Below are positions 25,001-33,479 of a stretch of DNA of 64,000 bases, piece by piece (within the stretch, counting starts at the first letter, position 1; the number at the start of each line of letters is the position of its first letter). The notes below the pieces were generated by a model. That model did not search any database. It saw nothing but the letters and a program-made list of their open reading frames with translations, and was not told the origin of the DNA. The position numbers and the translations under genes were made by a program. The stretch lies in assembly GCF_040045035.1 (NCBI RefSeq), contig NZ_JBDZDS010000002.1:496001-560000 (forward strand). The letters run 5' to 3'. The stretch is from Pseudaminobacter sp040045035 (lineage in GTDB: Bacteria > Pseudomonadota > Alphaproteobacteria > Rhizobiales > Rhizobiaceae).

Positions 25001-25204
25001 ATGAAGATAGACGTTTCTCAGATGTCCAGCCGCCTGGCATCCGACCATACGATAAGCGATTACGACTTCTGGCGCGCGCTGAAGACGATAAACAACGAGC
25101 TTTACCGCATCGAACGTCTTCAGCTTCCTATACCTATGAAGATGATCTACGCACGCGCCATCATTACATCTGCAAGAAACCAGCGCCGCTCGAAGATGAA
25201 CTGA
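25001..25204 (+). CDS. Possible small hypothetical protein
   Basis: 67 residues starting ATG 25001 with GAGG about 6 bases upstream. Sequence features: MKIDVSQMSS, SDYDFWRALKTIN, a basic C-terminal RNQRRSKMN. The codon and base composition is noticeably more AT-rich than the neighbours. No family is recognised, and it could be a chance open frame; the ribosome-binding site, a plausible amphipathic sequence and the otherwise empty 631-bp region favour a real gene. Confidence 0.4.
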   Translation: MKIDVSQMSSRLASDHTISDYDFWRALKTINNELYRIERLQLPIPMKMIYARAIITSARNQRRSKMN

Positions 25205-25361
25205 AATTCTTCTTACGGCTGCGCGAGCACCCACGCAGCTTCTGCCGGCCCTGAAACGGGTCCGGCGCGGCAACAGCAGCCGGGAGAATCGCGTCTCTCC
25301 TGCCCCTTCATGTTAACCAAGCGATTCGCCGCGTGTTAACGAAGGTTGAGAAGCCCGCACC

Positions 25362-26240
25362 CTACCCGTCCAGCTTTTCCTTGAGGAACGCGGTGGTGCG
25401 ACCCCAGGCCAGATCTGCCGCCGCCTTGTCATAGCGCGCCGCCGAGGTGTCGTTGTTGAAGGCATGCTGGGCGCCTTCGTAGACATAGATCGTGAAGCTC
25501 TTGCCGCCTGCCTCAAGTGCCGCCTTGTAGGCGTCGATCCCCGCGTCGATGCGTTCGTCCTTGCCGGCGTAGTGCAACAGCAGCGGCGCCTTGATCTTCG
25601 CCACGTCCTCGCTCTTCGGCTGGCGGCCGTAATAGGCCACCGCCGCGTCGAGGTCCGGCGCATTGACCGCCAGATCGTTGACCACGCCGCCGCCCCAGCA
25701 GAACCCGACCGCGCCGACCTTGCGGTTGCCGCCGTCGATCCGTTTGAGATAGGCGATAGTCGCCAGCCCGTCGGCTATCGTCTGCTCGGGCGCAAGTTGG
25801 GTGAACATTTCGCGTGCCTTGTCCTCGTCAGCCGGCGTGCCGCCGAGCGGCGAGAGGAAGTCGGACGCCAGCGCGACAAAACCTTCCAGCGCGATGCGTC
25901 GCGCCACATCGCGGATATGCGGGTTGAGGCCGCGGTTCTCATGGATGACGATGACGGCGCCGAGCTTGCCGCTCTCGGCTGCCGGGCGCACGAGATAGCC
26001 CTTCATCTCGCCTTTGGAGCCCGGATAGGTGATGTCCTCACCCCTCACCCGCGCATCATCCTCGGCCACGATCGCCGCCTGCGCCGAATTCGCCGCCAGC
26101 AGCGGCGCGATCGCAACTGCCGCCGCGCCGGAGCCCGCCAGCTTCGTCAGCTTCTCCATGAAGCCGCGGCGGTCCAGGGTCAGATGCGTGTATTCGTCAT
26201 AGGCGTCGATCATCGCCTGTGTGATGGTCGGCTTGTCCAC
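25362..26240 (-). CDS. Exported dienelactone hydrolase family protein
   Basis: 292 residues from GTG 26240, chosen because GGAGGAG lies 6 bases upstream; an ORF start at 26273 would place this site inside the gene. A Tat-like signal (RRGFMEKLTKLAGSGAAAVAIAP, twin arginine) lies near residues 25-60. The alpha/beta-hydrolase of the dienelactone type follows: IHENRGLNPHIRDVARR, nucleophile Cys in GFCWGGG, and late HAFNND histidine. Likely a periplasmic carboxyester/lactone hydrolase; the substrate is unknown. Confidence 0.87.
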   Translation of the reverse strand: MDKPTITQAMIDAYDEYTHLTLDRRGFMEKLTKLAGSGAAAVAIAPLLAANSAQAAIVAEDDARVRGEDITYPGSKGEMKGYLVRPAAESGKLGAVIVIHENRGLNPHIRDVARRIALEGFVALASDFLSPLGGTPADEDKAREMFTQLAPEQTIADGLATIAYLKRIDGGNRKVGAVGFCWGGGVVNDLAVNAPDLDAAVAYYGRQPKSEDVAKIKAPLLLHYAGKDERIDAGIDAYKAALEAGGKSFTIYVYEGAQHAFNNDTSAARYDKAAADLAWGRTTAFLKEKLDG

Positions 26241-26505
26241 TTTCGCTCCTCCTTCCTCTCGTTCATCGGACAAATATGCGGGCGACCGGCAGGGGCCAGC
26301 ACATCAAATTTTCGTCAATCGCTGTCCACCCGGCGGCATCGCTACATCTCAAGGACAAGGCTTTCGATTGCGGGCTCGCCTTGCCGGCAGCGCACCGCAC
26401 CCTCGGCGAACCACTGCCGTATTCCGATGTCCCGCAGATGCGTGTCGGGTTGGTTCAGCTTGTTCGTGCCGGACAACGCGACAACGTCAACGAAGGAGAA
26501 GTGCA

Positions 26506-26802
26506 ATGACCTTCAAGACCCTGATGTCAGCGAGCGCCCTGGCAATCGGCGCGGCATTCCTGACGTTTCCCACTTGCGGCATTGCCGGCGATATGACCGG
26601 CGCTCCGCTGGTCCTCGCCGCGGCAACGACGGCAGCCCCCAGCGGCCACGAGCCCATGCCGCGCAAGATGGGCTTCCGGCAACGCGTGCACGAATGCAAG
26701 GCCCAGTGGAAGGCCGACAAGGCAGCCGGCAAGATATCGGACAGGGAAACATGGCGCGACTATTGGAAGGATTGCAACATACGCCTGAATCCCCACCAGT
26801 GA
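26506..26802 (+). CDS. Small exported Cys-containing protein (PsiF-like)
   Basis: 98 residues from ATG 26506 behind AAGGAGAAG. An N-terminal signal peptide (about 28 residues, FLTFPTCGIAG) and a low-complexity Ala/Thr linker lead to a C-terminal motif with two cysteines: HECKAQWKADKAAGKI and WRDYWKDCN. This Cys-Trp-Lys pattern recurs in small secreted rhizobial proteins and loosely recalls PsiF repeats. The function is unknown. The next gene starts 11 bases later, so they form a pair. The 265-bp upstream region shows no other feature. Confidence 0.65.
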   Translation: MTFKTLMSASALAIGAAFLTFPTCGIAGDMTGAPLVLAAATTAAPSGHEPMPRKMGFRQRVHECKAQWKADKAAGKISDRETWRDYWKDCNIRLNPHQ

Positions 26803-26812
26803 GGCCACAATC

Positions 26813-27259
26813 ATGAACGCACAAGACATCATCACCTCGGTTTCGACCAAGACCGGTCTCGATTCCACCAAGACCGCAATGGCCGTGGGCACCATCCTGT
26901 CGGTGCTGGAGCATGAAGCGGGCGAGGACCGCGTTGCGGGCCTCTTCAGCAGCGTCCCCGGCACCGAGGACCTCGCCCACAGCTACGACGTCATGCCGGC
27001 AAGCCAGGCCGGCGGCGGAGGCGGCGGACTGCTCGGCTCCATCAGTTCCGTTCTCGGTGGACTGCTGGGCGAAAGGGCCGGCGCGCTGGTCAACGGTCTC
27101 GCACAGTTGCGGGCCAGCGGCCTAGATGCCGAGCAGATCAAGCAGGCAGGCGAGACCCTTCTGCAGCAGGCCGAGGAAGCCGCCGGTCCCGATACGATCA
27201 AGCAGATCGTCGACGCCGTGCCGGGGCTCAAGGGCCAGCTCGGGTTGACGACCCACTAG
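26813..27259 (+). CDS. Gly-rich hypothetical protein (DUF2780/DUF937-like)
   Basis: 148 residues, ATG 26813 with GAGG 8 bases upstream. The N-terminal half is helical (SVSTKTGLDSTKTAMAVGTIL), a hinge of consecutive glycines lies near residue 70, followed by LLGSISSVLGGLLGE and a helical C-terminus with AEQIKQAGETLLQQ. This pattern is reminiscent of DUF2780 or DUF937/YidB-like proteins; the match is by eye only. Adjacent to the small exported protein gene. Confidence 0.55.
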   Translation: MNAQDIITSVSTKTGLDSTKTAMAVGTILSVLEHEAGEDRVAGLFSSVPGTEDLAHSYDVMPASQAGGGGGGLLGSISSVLGGLLGERAGALVNGLAQLRASGLDAEQIKQAGETLLQQAEEAAGPDTIKQIVDAVPGLKGQLGLTTH

Positions 27260-27324
27260 CACGCGCGCGGCCCTCGGCCGTGCAGCTGAAAATTTGTCCG
27301 CGACCGGCTCCCGGCACGGGGGAG

Positions 27325-27675
27325 CTATGCGCGCATCATCAGTGTCCGCAGGCTGAAGCCAGCCAGAACCAGTGCGGCGACGGCGTGCCACAGCACGCGC
27401 GGGTCCACGACATTGCCGATCGCCCGGCCGAAGGCCAGCGCCACTCCCGCCCAGCACAGGCTGGAAACCAGGCATATCCAGGCGAGCGCCCGGTCGCCCG
27501 GCCGGCGGCTGCGCAGGATATTGAGCACGGCGATGAGCCCGGCCGCCAGAGAACCCGCAAGCGACCAGACGAATACCTCCGAGCCCAGCGGATAGCCAAT
27601 GAAGGTGCCGTAGCTGTGGAGGATTGCGCCAATCAGCAGTAAAACCCCGAAAATCGTGTCGACCGTCCTCATCAT
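27325..27675 (-). CDS. Small four-helix integral membrane protein
   Basis: 116 residues from ATG 27675 (a second ATG follows immediately), with GGGGAGGGG upstream. Four hydrophobic segments are visible: about residues 5-22, 34-54, 63-84 and 92-112. A short basic loop RSRRPGDR sits between the second and third. No family is recognised and the function is unknown. Convergent with the Gly-rich gene and divergent from the uvrD-type helicase. Confidence 0.65.
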   Translation of the reverse strand: MMRTVDTIFGVLLLIGAILHSYGTFIGYPLGSEVFVWSLAGSLAAGLIAVLNILRSRRPGDRALAWICLVSSLCWAGVALAFGRAIGNVVDPRVLWHAVAALVLAGFSLRTLMMRA

Positions 27676-27829
27676 ACCCCTCCCCTGGCAAAGCTGACCG
27701 TGCGACTGTATCGCTGCAGCAAACCCTCCGCAATCAAGGGTCCGTCAACCTCAGTGGGGGATCGGTCGCCCAACCATGGGCACAAAACGGCAACATAGCT
27801 GGCCTTTCGGCCCCGAATCACTACATTCG

Positions 27830-30346
27830 ATGGAAATGTCAGACTTTCCCGACGACATCCCCTTCTTCGACGAGCCTGGTGCGCCCGCTCCGCGCCCTGC
27901 CGGCGCGCCTGCGCCCGGCGGCATCGCCGCCCGCGCCATGGCCGCACGCCAGGCATCCGCGCCTGACTATCTGAAGGGCCTCAACGAAGAACAGCGGCTG
28001 GCGGTCGAGACCACCGAGGGCCCCGTGCTCGTGCTCGCCGGCGCCGGCACTGGCAAGACGCGCGTGCTGACCACCCGCATCGCCCACATCCTCGCCACGG
28101 GCCGTGCCTTCCCCTCGCAGATCCTGGCGGTCACCTTCACCAATAAGGCCGCCCGCGAGATGAAGCAGCGCGTCGGCCTTCTGGTGGGCGAAGCCATTGA
28201 GGGCATGCCCTGGCTCGGCACCTTCCACTCCATTGGGGTCAAGATGCTGCGCCGTCATGCCGAGCTTGCCGGCCTGCGCTCCGACTTCACCATCCTCGAC
28301 ACCGACGACGTCATCCGCCTCATCAAGCAGCTCATCCAGGCCGAGGGGCTGGACGACAAGCGCTGGCCGCCGCGCCAGTTCGCCATGATGATCGACGCGT
28401 GGAAGAACAAGGGGCTCGGCCCCGCCGAGATCCCCGAAGGCGACGCCCGCGCCTTCGCCAACGGCAAGGGCCGCGAACTCTACAAGGCATATCAGGACCG
28501 GCTGCAGACGCTGAACGCCTGCGACTTCGGCGACCTGCTTTGCCACCCTATCCGCATCTTCCGCGCCCATCCGGACGTGCTGAAGGAATATCACCGCCGC
28601 TTCAAATACATCCTCGTCGACGAGTACCAGGACACCAATACCGCGCAATATATGTGGCTGCGCCTGCTGGCCCAGGAAACCGGCGCGCCGGGCAAGAAGA
28701 ACGTCTGCTGCGTAGGCGACGACGACCAGTCCATCTATGGCTGGCGCGGGGCGGAGGTGGACAACATCCTGCGCTTCGAAAAGGATTTTCCGGGCGCGGT
28801 CGTGATCCGGCTGGAGCGCAACTATCGCTCCACTGCCCATATCCTCGGGGCTGCCTCGCATCTTATCGCGCACAATGAAGGGCGGCTCGGCAAGACGCTG
28901 TTCACCGACATCGCCGACCCGGACGACGCCAAGGTGCATGTCCACGCCGCCTGGGATTCGGAAGAGGAAGCCCGCGCCGTCGGCGAGGAGATCGAGCAGG
29001 CGCAGCGCAAGGGCCATGCGCTCAACGACATGGCCATTTTGGTCCGCGCCTCCTTCCAGATGCGCGAGTTCGAAGACCGTTTCGTCACGCTCGGCCTCAA
29101 CTACCGCGTCGTCGGCGGCCCGCGCTTCTATGAGCGGCAGGAAATCCGCGACGCCATGGCCTATTTCCGCGTCGTCGCGCAGCCGGCCGACGACCTCGCC
29201 TTCGAGCGCATCGTCAACGTGCCCAAGCGCGGGCTTGGCGAGGCGGCCATCCGCCAGATCCACGACACGGCACGCGCCCTGCGCATCCCCATGCTGGAGG
29301 CAGCGGCCAATCTTGCCGAGAGCGACGAGCTGAAGCCCAAGCCGCGCGCCGCTCTTCGCGAAGTGGTCGCCAATTTCGAACGCTGGCAGAAGGCGCTCGA
29401 CAACACGCCGCACACCGAGCTTGCCGAGATCATTCTGGAGGAGAGCGGCTACACCGACATGTGGAAGAACGACCGCTCGGCCGAGGCACCGGGCCGGCTC
29501 GAAAACCTCAAGGAGCTTATCCGCTCCATGGAGGACTACGAGTCGCTGCGTTCGTTCCTGGAGCATGTCGCGCTGGTCATGGACAGCGAGCAGAACGAGG
29601 AGCTCGACGCCGTCACCATCATGACGCTGCACTCGGCCAAGGGCCTGGAGTTCGAGACCGTGTTCCTGCCGGGCTGGGAGGAAGGCCTGTTCCCGCACCA
29701 GCGCTCGCTCGACGAAGGCGGCCGTTCCGGGCTCGAGGAAGAGCGGCGGTTGGCCTATGTCGGGCTCACCCGCGCCAAGCGGAACCTGCACATCTGGTTC
29801 GTCTCCAACCGCCGCATCCATGGCCTCTGGCAATCCACCATCCCGTCTCGCTTCCTGGACGAATTGCCGGAAGCGCATGTGGAAGTGGCCGAGGCCGGCG
29901 ATTCCTATGGCGGCTACGGCGGTGGCTATGGCGGCCGCCAGAACCCCTATGGCGCCTCGCGCTTCGACAGCATAGGTTCGGACCAGAAATCCTTCTCCAA
30001 CACCTATGCCACGCCCGGCTGGCAGCGCGCGCAACAAAACCGCAACGAGGCGACCGACCGCAACTGGGGCTCGCGCTCCGGCCACCATGTCGAGCGCATC
30101 GGCTATGGCGAGACCGATTCCGGCTATGGCGCCGGCCGTGGCTCGGTGAAGAGCCGCACCATCGACGGCGAACTCGTCGCCAAGTCGGTGGCCGACACGC
30201 CCTCGCCCTTCAAGGTCGGCGACCGCGTGTTCCACCAGAAATTCGGCAACGGCAATGTCGCGGCAATCGAGGGCAACAAGCTGACCATCGACTTCGACAA
30301 GGCCGGGCAAAAGCGGGTGATCGATAGTTTCGTGACGGCGGTGTGA
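27830..30346 (+). CDS. uvrD: UvrD/PcrA-type superfamily 1 DNA helicase
   Basis: 838 residues from ATG 27830 (a second ATG at 27836 is equally possible). The SF1 helicase motifs are in order: I (GAGTGKTRVLTTR), II (LVDEYQDTN), III/IV (GDDDQSIYGWRGA), V (TIMTLHSAKGLEFETVFLPG) and VI (VGLTRAKRNLHIW). It unwinds DNA 3'-5' in nucleotide-excision and mismatch repair. The C-terminus has a Gly/Tyr-rich stretch (GGYGGGYGG) and ends with a Tudor-like RVFHQKFGNGNVAAIEG region, as in PcrA/UvrD. Confidence 0.94.
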   Translation: MEMSDFPDDIPFFDEPGAPAPRPAGAPAPGGIAARAMAARQASAPDYLKGLNEEQRLAVETTEGPVLVLAGAGTGKTRVLTTRIAHILATGRAFPSQILAVTFTNKAAREMKQRVGLLVGEAIEGMPWLGTFHSIGVKMLRRHAELAGLRSDFTILDTDDVIRLIKQLIQAEGLDDKRWPPRQFAMMIDAWKNKGLGPAEIPEGDARAFANGKGRELYKAYQDRLQTLNACDFGDLLCHPIRIFRAHPDVLKEYHRRFKYILVDEYQDTNTAQYMWLRLLAQETGAPGKKNVCCVGDDDQSIYGWRGAEVDNILRFEKDFPGAVVIRLERNYRSTAHILGAASHLIAHNEGRLGKTLFTDIADPDDAKVHVHAAWDSEEEARAVGEEIEQAQRKGHALNDMAILVRASFQMREFEDRFVTLGLNYRVVGGPRFYERQEIRDAMAYFRVVAQPADDLAFERIVNVPKRGLGEAAIRQIHDTARALRIPMLEAAANLAESDELKPKPRAALREVVANFERWQKALDNTPHTELAEIILEESGYTDMWKNDRSAEAPGRLENLKELIRSMEDYESLRSFLEHVALVMDSEQNEELDAVTIMTLHSAKGLEFETVFLPGWEEGLFPHQRSLDEGGRSGLEEERRLAYVGLTRAKRNLHIWFVSNRRIHGLWQSTIPSRFLDELPEAHVEVAEAGDSYGGYGGGYGGRQNPYGASRFDSIGSDQKSFSNTYATPGWQRAQQNRNEATDRNWGSRSGHHVERIGYGETDSGYGAGRGSVKSRTIDGELVAKSVADTPSPFKVGDRVFHQKFGNGNVAAIEGNKLTIDFDKAGQKRVIDSFVTAV

Positions 30347-30451
30347 GCCGTTGAAGAATTCTCGTTCCCGAATGTCGGCTTTGGCCACTATCGTTCGTCA
30401 TGCTCGCATGGCGCGCCGGATGGCCGGCACGCGAACCGATGGAGTATGAGA

Positions 30452-30862
30452 ATGCGTTTCATGATCGTGGTGAAGGCCAGCAAGGATTCGGAAGCTGGCG
30501 TGATGCCCGGCGAAGAGCTCTTCTCGGCAATGGCGGCTTATCACGAGCAACTTGCCCAGGCCGGCGTTCTGGTGGACGCCAACGGCTTGCAGCCCAGTTC
30601 GAAAGGCTGGCGTATAAAATGGTCGGGCGGCGGGAAGACCGTGATCGACGGCCCCTTCACCGAGACCAAGGAATTGATCGCCGGCTACACGATCATCAAT
30701 GTGAACTCGGTCGAGGAAGCGCGCGAATGGGCAAGCCGCTTTCCCAACCCGCATATGGGGGACGGCGAGATCGAGATCCGCCAGTTGTTCGAGCTGGAGG
30801 ATTTTGGCGACCTCGAAGCGGTCGACCGTTTTCGCGAGATGGACGCCGCGACCCGCAAATAG
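30452..30862 (+). CDS. YCII/DGPF-domain protein
   Basis: 136 residues from ATG 30452, 8 bases after GGAG; the ATG at 30446 is too close to that site. MRFMIVVKASKDSEAG opens the YCII fold, and the DGPFTETKELIAGY motif is diagnostic of the DGPF-domain group, often found beside ECF sigma factors; none is visible here. The function is unknown, and a catalytic role for the conserved Asp has been proposed in the family. Confidence 0.85.
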   Translation: MRFMIVVKASKDSEAGVMPGEELFSAMAAYHEQLAQAGVLVDANGLQPSSKGWRIKWSGGGKTVIDGPFTETKELIAGYTIINVNSVEEAREWASRFPNPHMGDGEIEIRQLFELEDFGDLEAVDRFREMDAATRK

Positions 30863-30947
30863 GTCTGCCGATACGCGTTGCCTCGGGAGCCTTGCCGGGC
30901 GGCCCGGGGCACGCCTTGCGATTTGATGCGGCGGCCGGCTCGACGCC

Positions 30948-31229
30948 TCAGCCCAAAAGCTGCTTCAGCCTCTCCGCCGCTCCGGCCGCGAGGTCGGCAT
31001 AGCGCTCTTCCAGTTCCTCGGCGGCCTTGACCACATCCGGGTCGTAGTCGTTGAACTCGAGCGTCCGGGCCAGTTTCTCGACGAACTGCACCTGTTCTTC
31101 CAATGCCTCGAACAGCGCCCTGACCTGATCGGCGGCGATGTCGGGATTGGCCAGCATCTTGGGCACCTCCTTGCCCATATGGGAGCAGGTCTCCGCCTGA
31201 TTGCGCAGGATTTCCAGCCAATCTGCCAT
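30948..31229 (-). CDS. Small helical hypothetical protein
   Basis: 93 residues from ATG 31229 with GAGGAGA at ideal spacing; the frame stays open 75 codons upstream without a better start. The protein opens MADWLEILRNQAET and is helical and acidic (EEQVQFVEKLARTLEF, KAAEELEERYADL), with a C-terminal LKQLLG. No family is recognised. Convergent with the YCII gene. The 214-bp upstream gap shows nothing further. Confidence 0.6.
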   Translation of the reverse strand: MADWLEILRNQAETCSHMGKEVPKMLANPDIAADQVRALFEALEEQVQFVEKLARTLEFNDYDPDVVKAAEELEERYADLAAGAAERLKQLLG

Positions 31230-31443
31230 TGCGTCTCCTCTGTGGGCAAAATGCGCCTCGCCCGCCCGGGGCGTCAAGCCGACGGCGGGGACTTTCCGCA
31301 TCGGGGCGTGGAGCCGGCGTCGTCCGAAATGTGGATAATCGCCGTTGGAAAGGGGATGAAATCCGACGTCGACCTGCGCCAAGCCTTTGAAATTGCTGCC
31401 AGAGCAGCGCACGAACGCAATATTTCGTCTTCGCGCCCCGACT

Positions 31444-32079
31444 TTATCCCGCACGCCCTTCCCAGCGATCCAGAAAGGCCTCGATGGTCATGGACTGCAT
31501 GTCGGGGACCGCATCGGCCAGACGGTCCAGCGGCCAGTCCCACCAAGCCAGCGCCTCGATGCGCGCTATGGTCTCGGGCGCAAAGCGCAGCCGCTTGCTG
31601 CGCGCCGGCACGCCCGCCACGATCTCGTAGGCGCCCACGTCACGCGTCACCACGGCATTGGCGCCGATCACCGCGCCGTTGCCGATCGTCACGCCGGGCA
31701 GGACGACCGCGCCATGGCCGATCCAGACATCATGGCCGATTGTCACCGCCTTGGCCTGCCGGCGTGCCTTGAACGCCTGATCCACGCCGAGATAGCGGAA
31801 ATATTCGTTCGGGCGGTAGCTCACCTTGTGCGTGGTGATGCGCTCGATCGGGTGCTCCAGCGCGTTGATGCGGGTGTTTGCAGCAATCGAGCAGAACTTG
31901 CCGATGGTGGTGTAAATCGCCTCGGCATGGCGCTCGAAATAGGAGAAGTCACCCACCGTCACCTCGCGCAGGATGACGCGCTCGCCGATCACGGCATAGC
32001 GGCCGAGGCGGCAGGATTTCAGCTCGGCCGTGGGGTGGATGCGCGGCTCGGCATCCTTGAAGCGAAGTGCTGGGTCCAT
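31444..32079 (-). CDS. Hexapeptide-repeat (left-handed beta-helix) acyltransferase
   Basis: 211 residues. Hexapeptide repeats are visible in IHPTAELKSCRLGRYAVIGE, IYTTIGKFCSIAANTRI and the coenzyme-binding VTIGHDVWIGHGAVVLPGVT with IGANAVVTRDV. The pattern IYTTIGKFCSIAA resembles the phosphonate-operon hexapeptide family (PhnTHR-like), but no phosphonate genes are visible; a general O- or N-acetyltransferase is equally likely. Start ATG 32079. Confidence 0.82.
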   Translation of the reverse strand: MDPALRFKDAEPRIHPTAELKSCRLGRYAVIGERVILREVTVGDFSYFERHAEAIYTTIGKFCSIAANTRINALEHPIERITTHKVSYRPNEYFRYLGVDQAFKARRQAKAVTIGHDVWIGHGAVVLPGVTIGNGAVIGANAVVTRDVGAYEIVAGVPARSKRLRFAPETIARIEALAWWDWPLDRLADAVPDMQSMTIEAFLDRWEGRAG

Positions 32080-32133
32080 CCCCGCGCTTTACGCCGCCGC
32101 GCAGCGCCGGGCAAGGCGTGGCTGCCGCCCAAC

Positions 32134-32619
32134 CTATTTCGGCTTGCTGCTCGTCCACACGACGTTCTGGTCGTAGAGCGGCACGGTGGTGATCGCCATC
32201 TTGGCCGAGCCGTTCTGCACCTGCCGGGAGTGCGACAGGTAGATCAGCGTGTTGTTCGTCTTGTCGTAGATCCGGTTCACCACCTGCTTCTTCCAGATCA
32301 GGCTGATGCCCTGTTTGAAGACCTCCTCGCCCTTTTCGCTGAGATCGATGTCGCCGATGGTGATCGGCCCTGTCTGATGGCAGGAAACGGCGCTATCGGA
32401 GGGATTCTCGAACCAGTTGCCCTTCTGCAGCCGGTCGACGACGCCGCGGTCGAAGTAGGAGACGTGGCAGGTGATCCCCTGTACCTTCGGATCCTGCACC
32501 GCCTGAACGACGATGTCGTTGCCCAGCCAATCGACGCCAACCCGGCCGACCTCGTCGGCAGACGCCGGCGCGGCCGCGCCCAGAACAAGTGCCGCAGCAG
32601 CCCAAAGTGCCAGACGCAT
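32134..32619 (-). CDS. creA: CreA family periplasmic protein
   Basis: 161 residues from ATG 32619, which has GGAGG 5 bases upstream. The signal peptide is LALWAAAALVLGAAAPASA. CreA features: DWLGNDIVVQAVQDPKVQGITC, CHVSYFDRG and SVSCHQTG-like SCHQTGPITIGD, with two cysteines likely paired in the periplasm. The function of CreA is poorly defined, even in E. coli. Single gene; the 219-bp upstream region shows nothing else. Confidence 0.9.
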   Translation of the reverse strand: MRLALWAAAALVLGAAAPASADEVGRVGVDWLGNDIVVQAVQDPKVQGITCHVSYFDRGVVDRLQKGNWFENPSDSAVSCHQTGPITIGDIDLSEKGEEVFKQGISLIWKKQVVNRIYDKTNNTLIYLSHSRQVQNGSAKMAITTVPLYDQNVVWTSSKPK

Positions 32620-32838
32620 GAAGACCTCCATGAAAAGACGTTGCCCGGAAGAAATTGGGGCGCGTCGGCGGCGTTGCAAGCCGCAACCCCGCGTGGCGTC
32701 AGCGGCATCATGGCCTCTTTTGCGCGAGGCTCCGGCTTACTATGTTCGCTGCCAAGGTGCAGGCCTGCCCACGCCCTTGGGCGGCGACAGGCTTGCGCGC
32801 TTCGCCCGCTCCAACACTGACAGGGGAAACCGGTACCC

Positions 32839-33417
32839 ATGATGCGCTCCATTCTCGTCGGAATCCTGGTTCTGACGGCGGCCGTTGTCGGCTGGCTGAC
32901 CTTCCAATCGTACCAATCGCGCCACAGCGGCGAACCCTTCGGAGCCCCGTTCGCACTGGTCGACCAGAAGGACCAGCCCATCACCGAGGCGGCCTTCCGG
33001 GGCCACCCCTCGGCGGTGTTCTTCGGCTTTACCCATTGTCCCGAGGTCTGCCCGACAACCCTGTTCGAGCTTGACGGCTGGCTGAAGAAGCTTGGCGACG
33101 ACGGCAAGGACATCAAGGCCTACTTCGTCTCGGTCGATCCCGAGCGCGACACGCCGGCTGCCATGGACACCTATGTCAGCAACGTCTCCAATCGCATCAC
33201 CGGCATCACCGGCGACCCCGACAAGGTCGCGGCCATGGCCAAGTCCTTCGGCATCTATGCGCGCAAGGTGCCGCTCGACGGCGGCGACTACACCATGGAC
33301 CACACCGCCTCGGTATTGCTGCTGGATGGCAAGGGCGACTTCTTCGGCACCATCGCCTATGGCGAAAGCGGGGATACGGCGGTGGCCAAGCTGAAACGTC
33401 TTGCAGGCAAAGGCTGA
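32839..33417 (+). CDS. SCO1/SenC family copper-binding thioredoxin-like protein
   Basis: 192 residues. One N-terminal membrane anchor (about 5-22), then a thioredoxin-like domain with the copper-binding CPEVCP motif near residue 69 and the partner histidine in DHTASVLLLD near residue 154. Family members deliver copper to the CuA site of cytochrome oxidase or protect against peroxide. No oxidase genes are visible nearby. Starts at ATG 32839; the Shine-Dalgarno is weak. prmA follows on the same strand after 62 bp. Confidence 0.9.
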   Translation: MMRSILVGILVLTAAVVGWLTFQSYQSRHSGEPFGAPFALVDQKDQPITEAAFRGHPSAVFFGFTHCPEVCPTTLFELDGWLKKLGDDGKDIKAYFVSVDPERDTPAAMDTYVSNVSNRITGITGDPDKVAAMAKSFGIYARKVPLDGGDYTMDHTASVLLLDGKGDFFGTIAYGESGDTAVAKLKRLAGKG

Positions 33418-33442
33418 AACGTCCACAAGCGCGGCTCAAGCG

Positions 33443-33466
33443 CCCTCTTTTCGGCCCTCTTTTCGG
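33443..33466 (+). repeat. Tandem 12-bp duplication before prmA
   Basis: CCCTCTTTTCGG occurs twice head to tail (33443-33454 and 33455-33466), 13 bases before the prmA start. It is likely a slippage or duplication product, and could affect mRNA leader structure. Confidence 0.8.
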
Positions 33467-33479
33467 ATTGTGAAGCACC

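Noticed and set aside
27839..30388. 849-codon minus-strand open frame
   Set aside because: Antisense of the uvrD-type helicase, which has all helicase motifs; the shadow has none.
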